Shown: in pieces, positions 7,933 to 15,232 of the stretch
Layout: each line of letters opens with the position of its first letter
Numbering within the stretch: position 1 is the first letter of the stretch
From: DATKCN01 sp035513175
Lineage (GTDB): Bacteria > Chloroflexota > Chloroflexia > Thermomicrobiales > CFX8
Assembly (NCBI GenBank): GCA_035513175.1
Contig: DATKCN010000261.1
Location: forward strand, 1-16,931
DNA: 16,931 bases
Direction: 5' to 3'
The notes under the pieces: model-generated
The model's database searches: none
The model's input: the letters and a program-made list of their open reading frames with translations, nothing else
What the model was told of the DNA's origin: nothing
Program-made: the position numbers and the translations under genes

Positions 7933-10900
7933 TCACGCCCGTGCGAGCGCGGTGAGGAGAGGCGCCAGATCGCCCGCGTCCTCCGGGTACTGCGCCAGAT
8001 GCCGCTCGATCTCGGCATGCATCAGGTCCAGCAGATCGCCACGCTCGATCGACGCCGATTCCCAGAGCGGGTCCGCCAGCAGTGCGACGGCCGCGTCAAT
8101 CCCCTCGGCTCCGTTGCCGCCAGACAGCAGCGCGGCGATCGCCATGTCCGCCGCTGCGCCGGGCTGCAGAGCATCCAGCGCGAGCGACCGTTCCAGCAGG
8201 TTGACCGCCTGCTCGACATCGCCAGCCGCAAGCGCCAGGCTGCCCGCCCTCGCATACAGCATCGGATACTGAAACGTGCCTTCCCCAACTGGCTCGAGAG
8301 CGTCGAGCGCGGTCGCAAGCTGCCGCAACAGCGGACCGATGTCACCGGCCGTTTCCGGCCGATCGATCACCAGCTCTTCCAGCTCAACCAGCACGGAGCT
8401 CAGCTTCCCCATCCGTTCGTGCGCCGGCCGTTCCTCGACGACGGCAAGGAACCTCGCCAAGGCGTCGCCGGCCTCCTGCCCGTTCCCCGCGGCTGTCGCA
8501 GCGACCACGAGACGCGACCACGCCTCCGGAGCATCGGGATCTACGTCGGCTCCGACGCGCGCCTGCTCGACCGATCCGGCCGTGTCGCCCGCTGCGAGCA
8601 GCGCGGCGCTCAGCCCCAGCAGCGCGCCTGGATAACGTGGGTTGATCTCCAACGCCTGCCGGTAGTGCCGGGCCGCCCCTTCGGCGTCTCCGTCGTCCAG
8701 ACGTTCGACGCCGAGCGCTTCCTCCCGCGTTTCGGCGCACATCGTCGAGACGTGACGCACGTTCTCGCGCCGCTCGTCGTACGTCGCCTGCGTCAGCGCG
8801 AAGATCTTTTCGTACACCGCGTTTCCGGCGCCAGCGTCCTGATCGATCACGAAGGCGATCAGCACCTGTGCGAAGTAGATCTGCACCGCCGCGTCGCGCT
8901 CATCGGGCGTGTTCGGTGGATTGGTCTCGATGAACGCGACCGCCTCATCGGCGCGCGCGCGGTATTCGGCAGCGATCTCGGCGGCCCGTTCCTCGTCACC
9001 AGTCGGCTCCGCATCGTCGCCGCTCTCCGCGAAGAAACGCTGCCAGGCCCACTCGCGATCATACGATTTCAGCAGCAGGTCCCAGGCCTGCATGCGCTGC
9101 AGCGTCGTCGCGCTGGATCCTTCGGCCACCACCGGTTCCGTCCAGCGGTGGATCTGTTCGGCGTCGGCAATGAGCTGTTCGCCCGCCGCCGGAATGTCGA
9201 TGTCTCCCCCGCGCAGCGACGCCGCCAGCAGCCCGTTGTAGAGCAGCTGCTGGCGCTTGAAGTAGGCGTTAGCCAGCGCGATCTGCGCGTCGACATCACC
9301 GGGACGCAGCTCCAGTGCGATCACCCTGCGCGCCTGGATCGCGTCACCATACGCGTCCAACGCGCGCTGGCGCCGTTCCGCGTCGTCGATCCACAGTAGC
9401 TGGCTCTTCGCCAGCGATATGTCGTCCCCGCTGCTCAGCGCGGTGAAGTCGAGCAGCTCGGCATCCCCAACCCATGCGGCGAACTCGGCAAGCGCGCGAT
9501 GAGCCGCCAGGTTCGTCGGGTCGTATTGCAGGATTTCGCGCTGCAGCGCGGCGGCGTCGGCAAAGTACGCCAGCTCGAGATAGCTGCTGGAACCGACCGC
9601 TCGCAACAGCGCGTAGTTCGCCAGCTGTTGCCGCGCGATGACGTCGTCCGGTTGCGCCGCAATGATCTCGCGCAAGCGTTCCTCGGCCAGATCGACGCGG
9701 CCCTGGCTGAAGTGCACGAACGAGGCATTGAACCGGGCGTTCACGTGCCCCGGGTCAAGCTCCAGCGCCCGGTTCAGTGCGGCAAGCGCCCCGACACAGT
9801 CCCCGGCAAAGATCCGCGCTGTTCCCTCCTGAACGTGCGAGTGCGCCTCGTCCGCCCCGTTCCCCGCCGTAATCGCGTCCGCTTCCTCGACCGCCCGCCG
9901 TTCCCAGAACACCATCGACTCATCGTCGTCGAGGAATCGATAGATCTGGGCCATCTCGCCGTACAGCCGCGCATAGGTCGCGTGCACGTCACCGGGCCGC
10001 TCCAGGTCGGACGCCCGGCCCAGCAATTCCTCGCGGTGGTCAAGGGCAAGTTCGAAGTCGGTGAGCGCCGTCTCCCGCTCCCCGACAAACGTCGCCTGCC
10101 GCCCGCGCTCCAGATACGACTTCACCAGGATCAGGCGGTCCTGCGGGCCGAGCCGCTGTCCGCTCGCGAGCTGCCGTTCGAAGAACCCGATGGCGCAGTC
10201 GTAGGCATCGTTGGCCTTCGCGCTCTGGCTGTCGAGCGCGTAGGCATTGCCGAGATAGAAGCAGACCATGCCGGTGTTAGGCGCATCCGGGTTGTCCGGC
10301 CTCGCCAGCTCCAGATGCGTGATAGCCTCGCGGATGCGGTCCTCGTGATAGGAGATGATCCCAGCCGAGGCATCGATCATCTCAGCCAGTGTCTCGGTTC
10401 GCAGGACCGGGACATCGACCCCTTCCTTCACCAGGAGCGCGGATCCCGGTTCCGCTCCCGGTTCGTCCCCTCGCGCGGTCTCGGGAGGGGCCGCGATCGC
10501 CAGACCGATCGACGGGTTGGTAAACACGACGTACGACACATAGGTCGTCCGTCCAGCGAGCTCTTCCGTGCGGTAGATAACAACCGCGCGCGCTCCAATG
10601 CGCTTCCCCATCCGGCGCGCCTTGCCCGTGTCGCGCGCGTCGAAGCGCACCGGCAACTCCCGCACCACGATGCGTTGCGCCTGCCCCTGCGTGAAGAGCG
10701 CGTCCGCCAGCTCGTCCGAAAATGACGCGGCGGCGGCGTCCTGGGTGAGCGCGAACCCGATAGCGTTGTCCGGGATCGGCAATGACACGCGCCAGAGATA
10801 TTGCTGATAGGCGTATGAGCCGAGCACGATCAGGCACAGGGCCGCCAGGAAAGTCACCACGCGGAACGTGACGAACTGTCCCGTCAGCTGCACGACGCCG

Positions 10901-11823
10901 CTCGCCTGCCGGCCCGGCCGGAATTCGCTCGTGCGCCGCCATACCCAGGCAGCCGCGACTGCCAGCGCAAGCAGCGCCGCGAAGATTGCCAGCAGGAACA
11001 TCTCCTGGATGGCCGAGATCTCCAGCACCAGTCCCTTGAACCCGCCAATGAGCGAGGAAGGCGAGAACAGGCTCAGGCCGCGCTGCTCCGGCGGCGCGGT
11101 CGACACGCGGTAGACGACGAACCCCAGCAACGTGCTGCCGAACGACGCGGCCACTCCGCGCGCTGGGGCCGGCGGCGTCTTCAGCTTCGGAAACACGGCC
11201 GGCAGCCCCGGCACGACGGCCTGGTAGACGCGCTCCCGTCGTGCAAGATCCTTCAGCCGCAGCTCTCCCATGTCCCGCAGCGTCAACCCACCGGGCAGGT
11301 CGTCCGTGGACAGCCGTTGCTCCGTTTCGCCTGACAGCAGCGTCTGACCGCCGTGCCCGACCGCGAGCAGCCGCGCCACCCGGTTCAACGGCTGGCCGAA
11401 GTAGTCGTTGTCACGCTGTTCCGGCTCGCCGGTGTGCAGCCCCATGCGCACACGGATCGGGATCGGCGTCGGCCAGCTCTCCGCGTGCAGCGCGCGTTGC
11501 GCCGCCACCGCCGCGCGCAGCCCGTCGCTCGCGCTCGGGAATGCCGCGCAGAACGCGTCGCCCACCGTCTTGAACACGTGCCCGTGGTGCGCGCCGATTG
11601 CCTCCCGCATGATCGCGTCGTGCCTGGCCAGCGCGACCGCCATGTCGGCCGGATAGCTCTCCCAAAGCTTCGTGCTGCCCTGTATGTCGGTGAACAAAAA
11701 GGTGACGACGCCCCCCGGTTGCGACGCGCGGGTCGCGTCTCCGTGATCCGGCGCGGGCAACTCGTGCCCAGTCGATGCAGACTCGGATTCATCGGGCGGC
11801 ATGTTCGACACATTCATTGGCAT
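7933..11823 (-). CDS. Class III adenylate/guanylate cyclase fused to membrane helices and a long TPR region
   Basis: The 1296-residue protein starts with a class III nucleotide cyclase domain (about 38-205). Metal-binding Asp46 lies in FLFTDIQGST and Asp89 in FKTVGDAF. Lys85 and Asp140 sit at purine-contact positions, and Asn147 and Arg151 in LNRVARL are the transition-state pair, so it should be active, probably making cAMP from ATP. Strong membrane segments follow at about 275-294 and 323-340, with a weaker one at about 226-241. Residues 350-440 look like an alpha/beta domain of FlgO/TolB type (weak call). Most of the remainder is helical, with recognisable TPR units at about 658-740, 1034-1129 and 1187-1240. 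Start ATG 11823 has GGAAG about 11 nt upstream; ATGs at codons 3 and 8 are alternatives. A TATAGT box on the minus strand (11901-11906) may be its -10 element. It converges on the kinase gene with 15 bp between stops. Confidence 0.9.
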   Translation of the reverse strand: MPMNVSNMPPDESESASTGHELPAPDHGDATRASQPGGVVTFLFTDIQGSTKLWESYPADMAVALARHDAIMREAIGAHHGHVFKTVGDAFCAAFPSASDGLRAAVAAQRALHAESWPTPIPIRVRMGLHTGEPEQRDNDYFGQPLNRVARLLAVGHGGQTLLSGETEQRLSTDDLPGGLTLRDMGELRLKDLARRERVYQAVVPGLPAVFPKLKTPPAPARGVAASFGSTLLGFVVYRVSTAPPEQRGLSLFSPSSLIGGFKGLVLEISAIQEMFLLAIFAALLALAVAAAWVWRRTSEFRPGRQASGVVQLTGQFVTFRVVTFLAALCLIVLGSYAYQQYLWRVSLPIPDNAIGFALTQDAAAASFSDELADALFTQGQAQRIVVRELPVRFDARDTGKARRMGKRIGARAVVIYRTEELAGRTTYVSYVVFTNPSIGLAIAAPPETARGDEPGAEPGSALLVKEGVDVPVLRTETLAEMIDASAGIISYHEDRIREAITHLELARPDNPDAPNTGMVCFYLGNAYALDSQSAKANDAYDCAIGFFERQLASGQRLGPQDRLILVKSYLERGRQATFVGERETALTDFELALDHREELLGRASDLERPGDVHATYARLYGEMAQIYRFLDDDESMVFWERRAVEEADAITAGNGADEAHSHVQEGTARIFAGDCVGALAALNRALELDPGHVNARFNASFVHFSQGRVDLAEERLREIIAAQPDDVIARQQLANYALLRAVGSSSYLELAYFADAAALQREILQYDPTNLAAHRALAEFAAWVGDAELLDFTALSSGDDISLAKSQLLWIDDAERRQRALDAYGDAIQARRVIALELRPGDVDAQIALANAYFKRQQLLYNGLLAASLRGGDIDIPAAGEQLIADAEQIHRWTEPVVAEGSSATTLQRMQAWDLLLKSYDREWAWQRFFAESGDDAEPTGDEERAAEIAAEYRARADEAVAFIETNPPNTPDERDAAVQIYFAQVLIAFVIDQDAGAGNAVYEKIFALTQATYDERRENVRHVSTMCAETREEALGVERLDDGDAEGAARHYRQALEINPRYPGALLGLSAALLAAGDTAGSVEQARVGADVDPDAPEAWSRLVVAATAAGNGQEAGDALARFLAVVEERPAHERMGKLSSVLVELEELVIDRPETAGDIGPLLRQLATALDALEPVGEGTFQYPMLYARAGSLALAAGDVEQAVNLLERSLALDALQPGAAADMAIAALLSGGNGAEGIDAAVALLADPLWESASIERGDLLDLMHAEIERHLAQYPEDAGDLAPLLTALARA

Positions 11824-11965
11824 GACACCGGGCTTCCAGACGACTCACCCGCGAGTCGAATGCGCGAGCTTCAACATATAACTTGAGCGACGTGGCACAA
11901 ACTATATCGCGCAGCCTGCCCGCCTGTTCGTCGGCATCAAGTCGTTGCCGCCCCGCGGGACGCGG

Positions 11966-12490
11966 TCACGGCTCGACATCCGCGCGCATGAGCGCGGCGA
12001 CGCGATAGATCGCATGAACCGGCGCGTCGGCACGCACGTGATGCTCGCGCTCGATCCGATCGTGCAGAAACACGCTCGAGTCGTAGGCCGCCAGCGTGGC
12101 CCGGCGGTCCCACACCTCCAGCGCGAGCACTTTAACGGTGATCTGGTCAGCCAGCGCCAGCGAGCCGCGAAACCTCTCGGGATCGCCCGCCGGTCGATCG
12201 GTGATCTCCCGCACGAGCGCTACCCCCGCGTCCCGGCCGCCCGGCCGCAGTTGCGTCGTCGTCACCCGCGCGACGCCGTGACTGCCGTCCCCGGCGCCCC
12301 CGTCCAGTTGCCAGGTGTCCGTCAAAACCTCGTACTGATCGCGCGAAAAGCTGCCGACGACGAACGGGCCAAAGTCGGCCACGTTGTCGATCACGGCCCG
12401 GTTCATGCCGGACGCGGCGCGCGCATCTTCCGTGGCCCAGATCGTCGTCGTGATAACGCGAGTGTCGGCGAGGTTGCCGAGCGAGAGCAC
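11966..12490 (-). CDS. Dimeric alpha/beta-barrel (ABM-like) protein, probably lacking its natural start
   Basis: From the first standard start, GTG at 12488-12490, the product has 174 residues. It resembles proteins built from two ferredoxin-like repeats of the antibiotic-biosynthesis-monooxygenase (dimeric alpha/beta barrel) type. The second repeat begins ARVTTTQLRPG (74-84) and includes KVLALEVWDRR (120-130). The first repeat continues upstream of the GTG: 36 more open codons (to 12598) read ARVTIARVRREAYEPALALF, matching the start of the second repeat. A TAA at 12599-12601 closes this extension and no ATG, GTG or TTG lies within it. The GTG has no good ribosome site. So the gene is truncated, uses a rare start, or carries sequence errors. 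It follows the FmdB gene on the same strand and precedes the cyclase; the 142-bp gap to the cyclase is AT-rich near 11875-11907. Function unknown. Confidence 0.6.
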   Translation of the reverse strand: MLSLGNLADTRVITTTIWATEDARAASGMNRAVIDNVADFGPFVVGSFSRDQYEVLTDTWQLDGGAGDGSHGVARVTTTQLRPGGRDAGVALVREITDRPAGDPERFRGSLALADQITVKVLALEVWDRRATLAAYDSSVFLHDRIEREHHVRADAPVHAIYRVAALMRADVEP

Positions 12491-12628
12491 GACTCGGCAT
12501 CTGTCCAGGTTGCGAACGATCGGAATCGTCTGGTCCCGAAACAGCGCGAGCGCCGGTTCGTATGCCTCGCGCCGGACTCTCGCGATCGTGACACGCGCTT
12601 AGATGCTACGCACCGCGAGACCACTGTC

Positions 12629-12877
12629 TCACTCGTCGATCCCGGGCGGGTGGTGGCCACGCCTCGGGGCGTGCGCATGACCAAAGGCGCCATGGTTATG
12701 CCACACCGGCCGGTTCTCCGTCGGATCGCCCTTGAAGAGAAAGCGCGGCGCAGTGAACACCCGCCGCGCTGGCTCGCCGCAGAACGGGCAGGCAGCCGGC
12801 GCCCCTGCTTCAGCCGTCGGCCGCTCGACGTCGAACCGCTCGCCGCACATCTCACACTCGAAGTCATACCGCCGCAC
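12629..12877 (-). CDS. FmdB-type zinc-ribbon protein with histidine-rich tail
   Basis: This 82-residue protein opens with RRYDFECEMCGERFDV and carries two CxxC pairs (Cys8/Cys11 and Cys30/Cys33), the zinc-ribbon knuckles of the FmdB family. Members are often called putative regulators, but their true role is not established. The tail is unusual: after RRVFTAPRFLFKGD it contains His60, 62, 67, 69, 75 and 76, suggesting a second metal-binding patch. I chose GTG at 12875-12877 because a perfect GGAGG (12886-12890) lies 8 nt upstream; a GTG at 12892 would put that GGAGG inside the gene. The gene is divergent from the metal ABC transporter operon, so they share one intergenic region and may share metal-dependent control (inference). 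Confidence 0.82.
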   Translation of the reverse strand: MRRYDFECEMCGERFDVERPTAEAGAPAACPFCGEPARRVFTAPRFLFKGDPTENRPVWHNHGAFGHAHAPRRGHHPPGIDE

Positions 12878-12980
12878 CGCCGCAACCTCCACGCTATAGT
12901 TTCCCGTGCGCCCGCATCCTAACCGATCCGCCGCGCGTGCTCCACGGCCAGACCGTTCAAGAGCGCGCTGCGCCCCAAAT

Positions 12981-13009
12981 GTGACAGGCCGTCGTCGATG
13001 CTGTATGAT
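12981..13009 (+). promoter_or_regulatory. Sigma-70-like promoter of the metal ABC operon
   Basis: GTGACA (12981-12986) and TATGAT (13004-13009) each match the -35 and -10 consensus in five of six bases and are separated by exactly 17 nt. The transcription start would fall at about 13015-13017, roughly 50 nt before the ATG of the binding-protein gene. Confidence 0.6.
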
Positions 13010-13013
13010 CGTC

Positions 13014-13030
13014 TACCGATACTCGGTATC
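13014..13030. promoter_or_regulatory. Palindromic operator candidate at the transcription start
   Basis: Two overlapping perfect inverted repeats are present: TACCGA-TAC-TCGGTA (13014-13028) and GATAC-TCG-GTATC (13018-13030). They lie at the expected start of transcription, where a bound repressor would block RNA polymerase. The context suggests a Zur, MntR/DtxR or similar metal sensor, but the sequence does not match an operator I recognise and no regulator gene is in the window. Confidence 0.5.
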
Positions 13031-13065
13031 AATAACGGCGGAAGACTGTTGATGGAGACTGAGAC

Positions 13066-14070
13066 ATGAGACGACCGGCACGGACAGTGGACATCTGCGC
13101 CCGTCGAACGCTCGCGCTGGCCACGGTCGCCGCGCTGGCGTTGAGCGCGCTCCTCGCGGCGTGCGTCGACGATGACGCGCCCGCCGCCACGGCCGACCGG
13201 CTCAGCGTCGTCGCGACTACGACTCACATCGCTGACTTCGCCCGTCAGGTCGCCGGAGACCGGGCGGACGTCACCAGCCTGCTGCCTCCCAACGCCGACG
13301 CCCACGACTTCGAGCCCGCGCCCCGCGATGTCGAGACAGTCGCCGACGCAGGCGTCGTCCTCCGACACGGCATGGACCTCGACGACTGGGCGACCGGGCT
13401 GATCTCCGAATCCGGCACGGGGGCAGCCGTCCACGTCGTTACCGACGGCATCATCCCGATCGCGGGCGATCACGACGAGGATGACGAGCAGCACGAAGAA
13501 GACGAACACGACGAGGACGAGGATGACCGCCAGCACGACGGCGACGATCCACACGTCTGGTTCGACGTTGCCAACGCGAAGATCATGGTCGAAAACGTGC
13601 GCGACGCGCTGATCGAGGCGGATCCAGGCGAGCGAGGGAGTTACGAGGCCAACGCCGCCGCCTACCTTGTCGAGCTGGACGAGCTCGACGGCTGGATTCG
13701 CGAGCAGATCGCCACTATCCCGGAGGAAAATCGCAAGCTGGTGACGAACCACGACGCGTTTGGGTACTATGTCCGTGCCTACGGGCTGGAGTTCATCGGC
13801 GCCGTCATCCCCGGCATCGACGCGCAGGCCCAGCCGTCGGCGCAGCATACCGCCCGGCTCATCGACCTCATCCAGGAGGAAAATGTGAGGGCCATCTTCA
13901 CCGAGACATCGATCAACCCCGATCTCTCGTCACGCATCGCCGACGAGGCGGGAGTAACGCTGGTCGACGATCTGCATGGCGACTCGCTGGGCGACGCGGA
14001 CAGCGGCGCCGGGACGTACATCGAGATGATGCGCTGGAACACCACGCTCATCGTCGAGGCGCTACGGTGA
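13066..14070 (+). CDS. Zn/Mn ABC transporter substrate-binding lipoprotein (ZnuA/TroA family)
   Basis: This is the cell-surface metal receptor of an ABC uptake system. The N-terminus has a signal peptide with arginines, a hydrophobic core and lipobox LLAAC, placing the lipidated cysteine at Cys33. Family metal ligands are visible: His80 in NADAHDFEP, His163 in DPHVWFDV, His229 in VTNHDAFGYY and, near the end, Asp306 in GDSLGD. Between the first two lies a loop (135-161) with 4 His and 19 Asp/Glu among 27 residues. This is the kind of metal-collecting loop common in zinc-binding ZnuA proteins. At 334 residues the length is normal. GGAG (13054-13057) lies 8 nt before the ATG. The stop overlaps the ATPase start. 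Zinc is likely from the loop, but the ATPase looks more manganese-type, so the metal is left open. Confidence 0.92.
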   Translation: MRRPARTVDICARRTLALATVAALALSALLAACVDDDAPAATADRLSVVATTTHIADFARQVAGDRADVTSLLPPNADAHDFEPAPRDVETVADAGVVLRHGMDLDDWATGLISESGTGAAVHVVTDGIIPIAGDHDEDDEQHEEDEHDEDEDDRQHDGDDPHVWFDVANAKIMVENVRDALIEADPGERGSYEANAAAYLVELDELDGWIREQIATIPEENRKLVTNHDAFGYYVRAYGLEFIGAVIPGIDAQAQPSAQHTARLIDLIQEENVRAIFTETSINPDLSSRIADEAGVTLVDDLHGDSLGDADSGAGTYIEMMRWNTTLIVEALR

Positions 14071-14825
14071 GCAGCGAGCCACTCGTGCGTGTCGAACACC
14101 TCAGCGTCTCTTACGGCGACCGCGTCGCGCTGGAAGATGTGTCGCTGAGCCTGGGCGCGGGGGAGGTCGTCAGCCTGGTTGGTCCGAACGGGGCTGGCAA
14201 GAGCACGCTGCTCAAGACCATCGCGCGACTCGTGCGCCCCAACAGCGGCACGGTCGAGTTCTCTGACGCACTCGGCGCGGACCCGCGCCGCCGCGTCGTC
14301 TACGTTCCACAGCGCGACCACATCGACTGGACGCTGCCCGCCAGCGTGCGCGATCTGGTGCTGATGGGCGCCTACGGGTCAGCGAGCCGCTGGCGACGCA
14401 CCAGCCGCGACACGACGGCGGACGCAGAGCGCGCGCTCGATGTGGTGGGCATGCGCCAGCACTCGGCAACGCAGATCGGGCGCCTCTCCGGCGGCCAGCA
14501 GCAGCGCGTCATCCTGGCTCGCGCGCTCATCCGGCCATCCTCCGTCTACCTGCTTGACGAGCCGTTCTCCGGCGTCGACGCTCCCACCGAGGCCATATTC
14601 GAGGAAGTGATCGAAGACCTGCGCGCCGGTGGAGCCGCCGTGCTGCTCGCCACCCACAATCTCGACTGCGCCCGCGACACCAGCACCCGCGTCTGCATGC
14701 TCAGCCGCAAGGTCGTCGCGCTCGGAACCCCCGACGAAGCCCTCACCCCGCTCAACATCGCCGTAGCCTACGGCGACATCTCGCGCCTGCACATCCACGG
14801 CGAAGCGGCGCACGCGCACGATTGA
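14067..14825 (+). CDS. Metal ABC transporter ATP-binding protein (ZnuC/MntB type)
   Basis: The 252-residue cytoplasmic ATPase has all ABC motifs: Walker A GPNGAGKST (39-47), Q-loop Gln82, signature LSGGQ (140-144), Walker B YLLDEP (161-166) with catalytic glutamate, and H-loop His197. The segment YVPQRDHIDWTLPASVRDLVLMGAYG-like stretch (79-104) resembles manganese/iron-type transporters (MntB, SitB, TroB) more than E. coli ZnuC, from memory of those families. The tail has four histidines (242, 244, 249, 251). The start is GTG 14067, overlapping the previous stop as GTGA, with GAGG 7 nt upstream. The partner permease lies 0.9 kb downstream, beyond an insert with hairpins and a MITE-like element. 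Confidence 0.92.
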   Translation: MSSEPLVRVEHLSVSYGDRVALEDVSLSLGAGEVVSLVGPNGAGKSTLLKTIARLVRPNSGTVEFSDALGADPRRRVVYVPQRDHIDWTLPASVRDLVLMGAYGSASRWRRTSRDTTADAERALDVVGMRQHSATQIGRLSGGQQQRVILARALIRPSSVYLLDEPFSGVDAPTEAIFEEVIEDLRAGGAAVLLATHNLDCARDTSTRVCMLSRKVVALGTPDEALTPLNIAVAYGDISRLHIHGEAAHAHD

Positions 14826-14837
14826 CGAGCGGTGTCT

Positions 14838-14854
14838 AGTCGCGCGCTGCGACT
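14838..14854 (+). terminator. Hairpin just after the ATPase gene
   Basis: AGTCGC-GCGCT-GCGACT forms a perfect 6-bp stem with a 5-nt loop, starting 12 nt after the ATPase stop codon. There is no T run behind it, so it may be a weak terminator or an mRNA-end stabiliser. Confidence 0.35.
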
Positions 14855-14879
14855 GCCGGGGCCTGGATCACCGAATAAC

Positions 14880-14899
14880 TGGAAGCCTCGCTTCCAATT
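14880..14899 (+). terminator. Terminator-like hairpin TGGAAGC-CTC-GCTTCCA
   Basis: A perfect 7-bp stem with a 3-nt loop is followed by ATTT. It resembles a weak rho-independent terminator and lies between the ATPase and the permease of the same transporter, so it could end the operon message early. Confidence 0.45.
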
Positions 14900-15017
14900 T
14901 CGGGATTCTCTGAGTTCGACGCGGACGCGCCGATTGACTTCTGACCCTCGTCGGCCTTGTAAATCGTTACGATGAGTAGTCGACCACAGTGATCTTGTCA
15001 TTGAACCACCTCGATGG

Positions 15018-15050
15018 TTTGTCATGTTGAGGTCGCAACCGAAACATCTC
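15018..15050 (+). repeat. Interspersed repeat copy, plus orientation
   Basis: This copy reads TTTGTCAT..TGAG....CGAA..ATCTC in its conserved positions. It is a diverged match to the copy on the opposite strand at 15107-15138. I recall similar TGTCATTCTGAG..GCGAAGAATCTC-type sequences recurring between genes in Chloroflexota and some other phyla; this was not checked. Confidence 0.6.
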
Positions 15051-15106
15051 CTGGCTGTGGATGCCACGTAGTTGACCCGTCCCGACTCTGTCGCCGCCAA
15101 CGTTGG

Positions 15107-15138
15107 GAGATTCTTCGCTGCGGCTCAGAATGACAAAA
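15107..15138 (-). repeat. Interspersed repeat copy, minus orientation
   Basis: Read on the minus strand, this copy starts TTTTGTCATTCTGAGCCGCA and ends GCGAAGAATCTC. It is inverted relative to 15018-15050, about 56 bp apart, so the two can form a long imperfect hairpin inside the MITE-like element. Confidence 0.65.
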
Positions 15139-15232
15139 CGTGTACCCAACTCCATGTAACAATCACTGTGGTCGACTACTGAGAAGGGCCGTGTCATGGC
15201 GATTCGTTGCAATCGCATACCAACATTTTCGA

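Larger units (their letters stand above)
14976..15179. mobile_element. MITE-like element with 18-bp terminal inverted repeats
   Basis: GTAGTCGACCACAGTGAT at 14976-14993 is repeated perfectly in inverted form at 15162-15179, bounding 204 bp. TGA flanks both ends (14973-14975 and 15180-15182), a possible 3-bp target duplication. Counting the shared A/T outside gives a 19-bp match. No transposase fits inside. The element contains a nested inverted pair of a 32-33-bp intergenic repeat. Base composition is less G+C-rich than the neighbouring genes. Confidence 0.65.

Noticed and set aside
7924..7967. TGGCGCC and GGCGCCA as a shared terminator for the converging kinase and cyclase genes
   Set aside because: The 7-bp arms are themselves palindromic, the loop is 30 nt, and there is no T run; this is likely chance in G+C-rich DNA.
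7999..10725. Two long plus-strand open frames (466 and 408 codons)
   Set aside because: Both are antisense to the cyclase-TPR gene, which has recognisable domains in its own frame; the plus-strand products are Arg-rich and unlike any family.
11945..12922. Plus-strand open frame of 325 codons
   Set aside because: It lies antisense to the barrel and FmdB genes, is rich in Arg and Pro, and has no recognisable motif.
12919..13848. Minus-strand open frame of 309 codons
   Set aside because: It is antisense to the metal-binding lipoprotein; its Val/Asp-rich low-complexity part mirrors the acidic loop.
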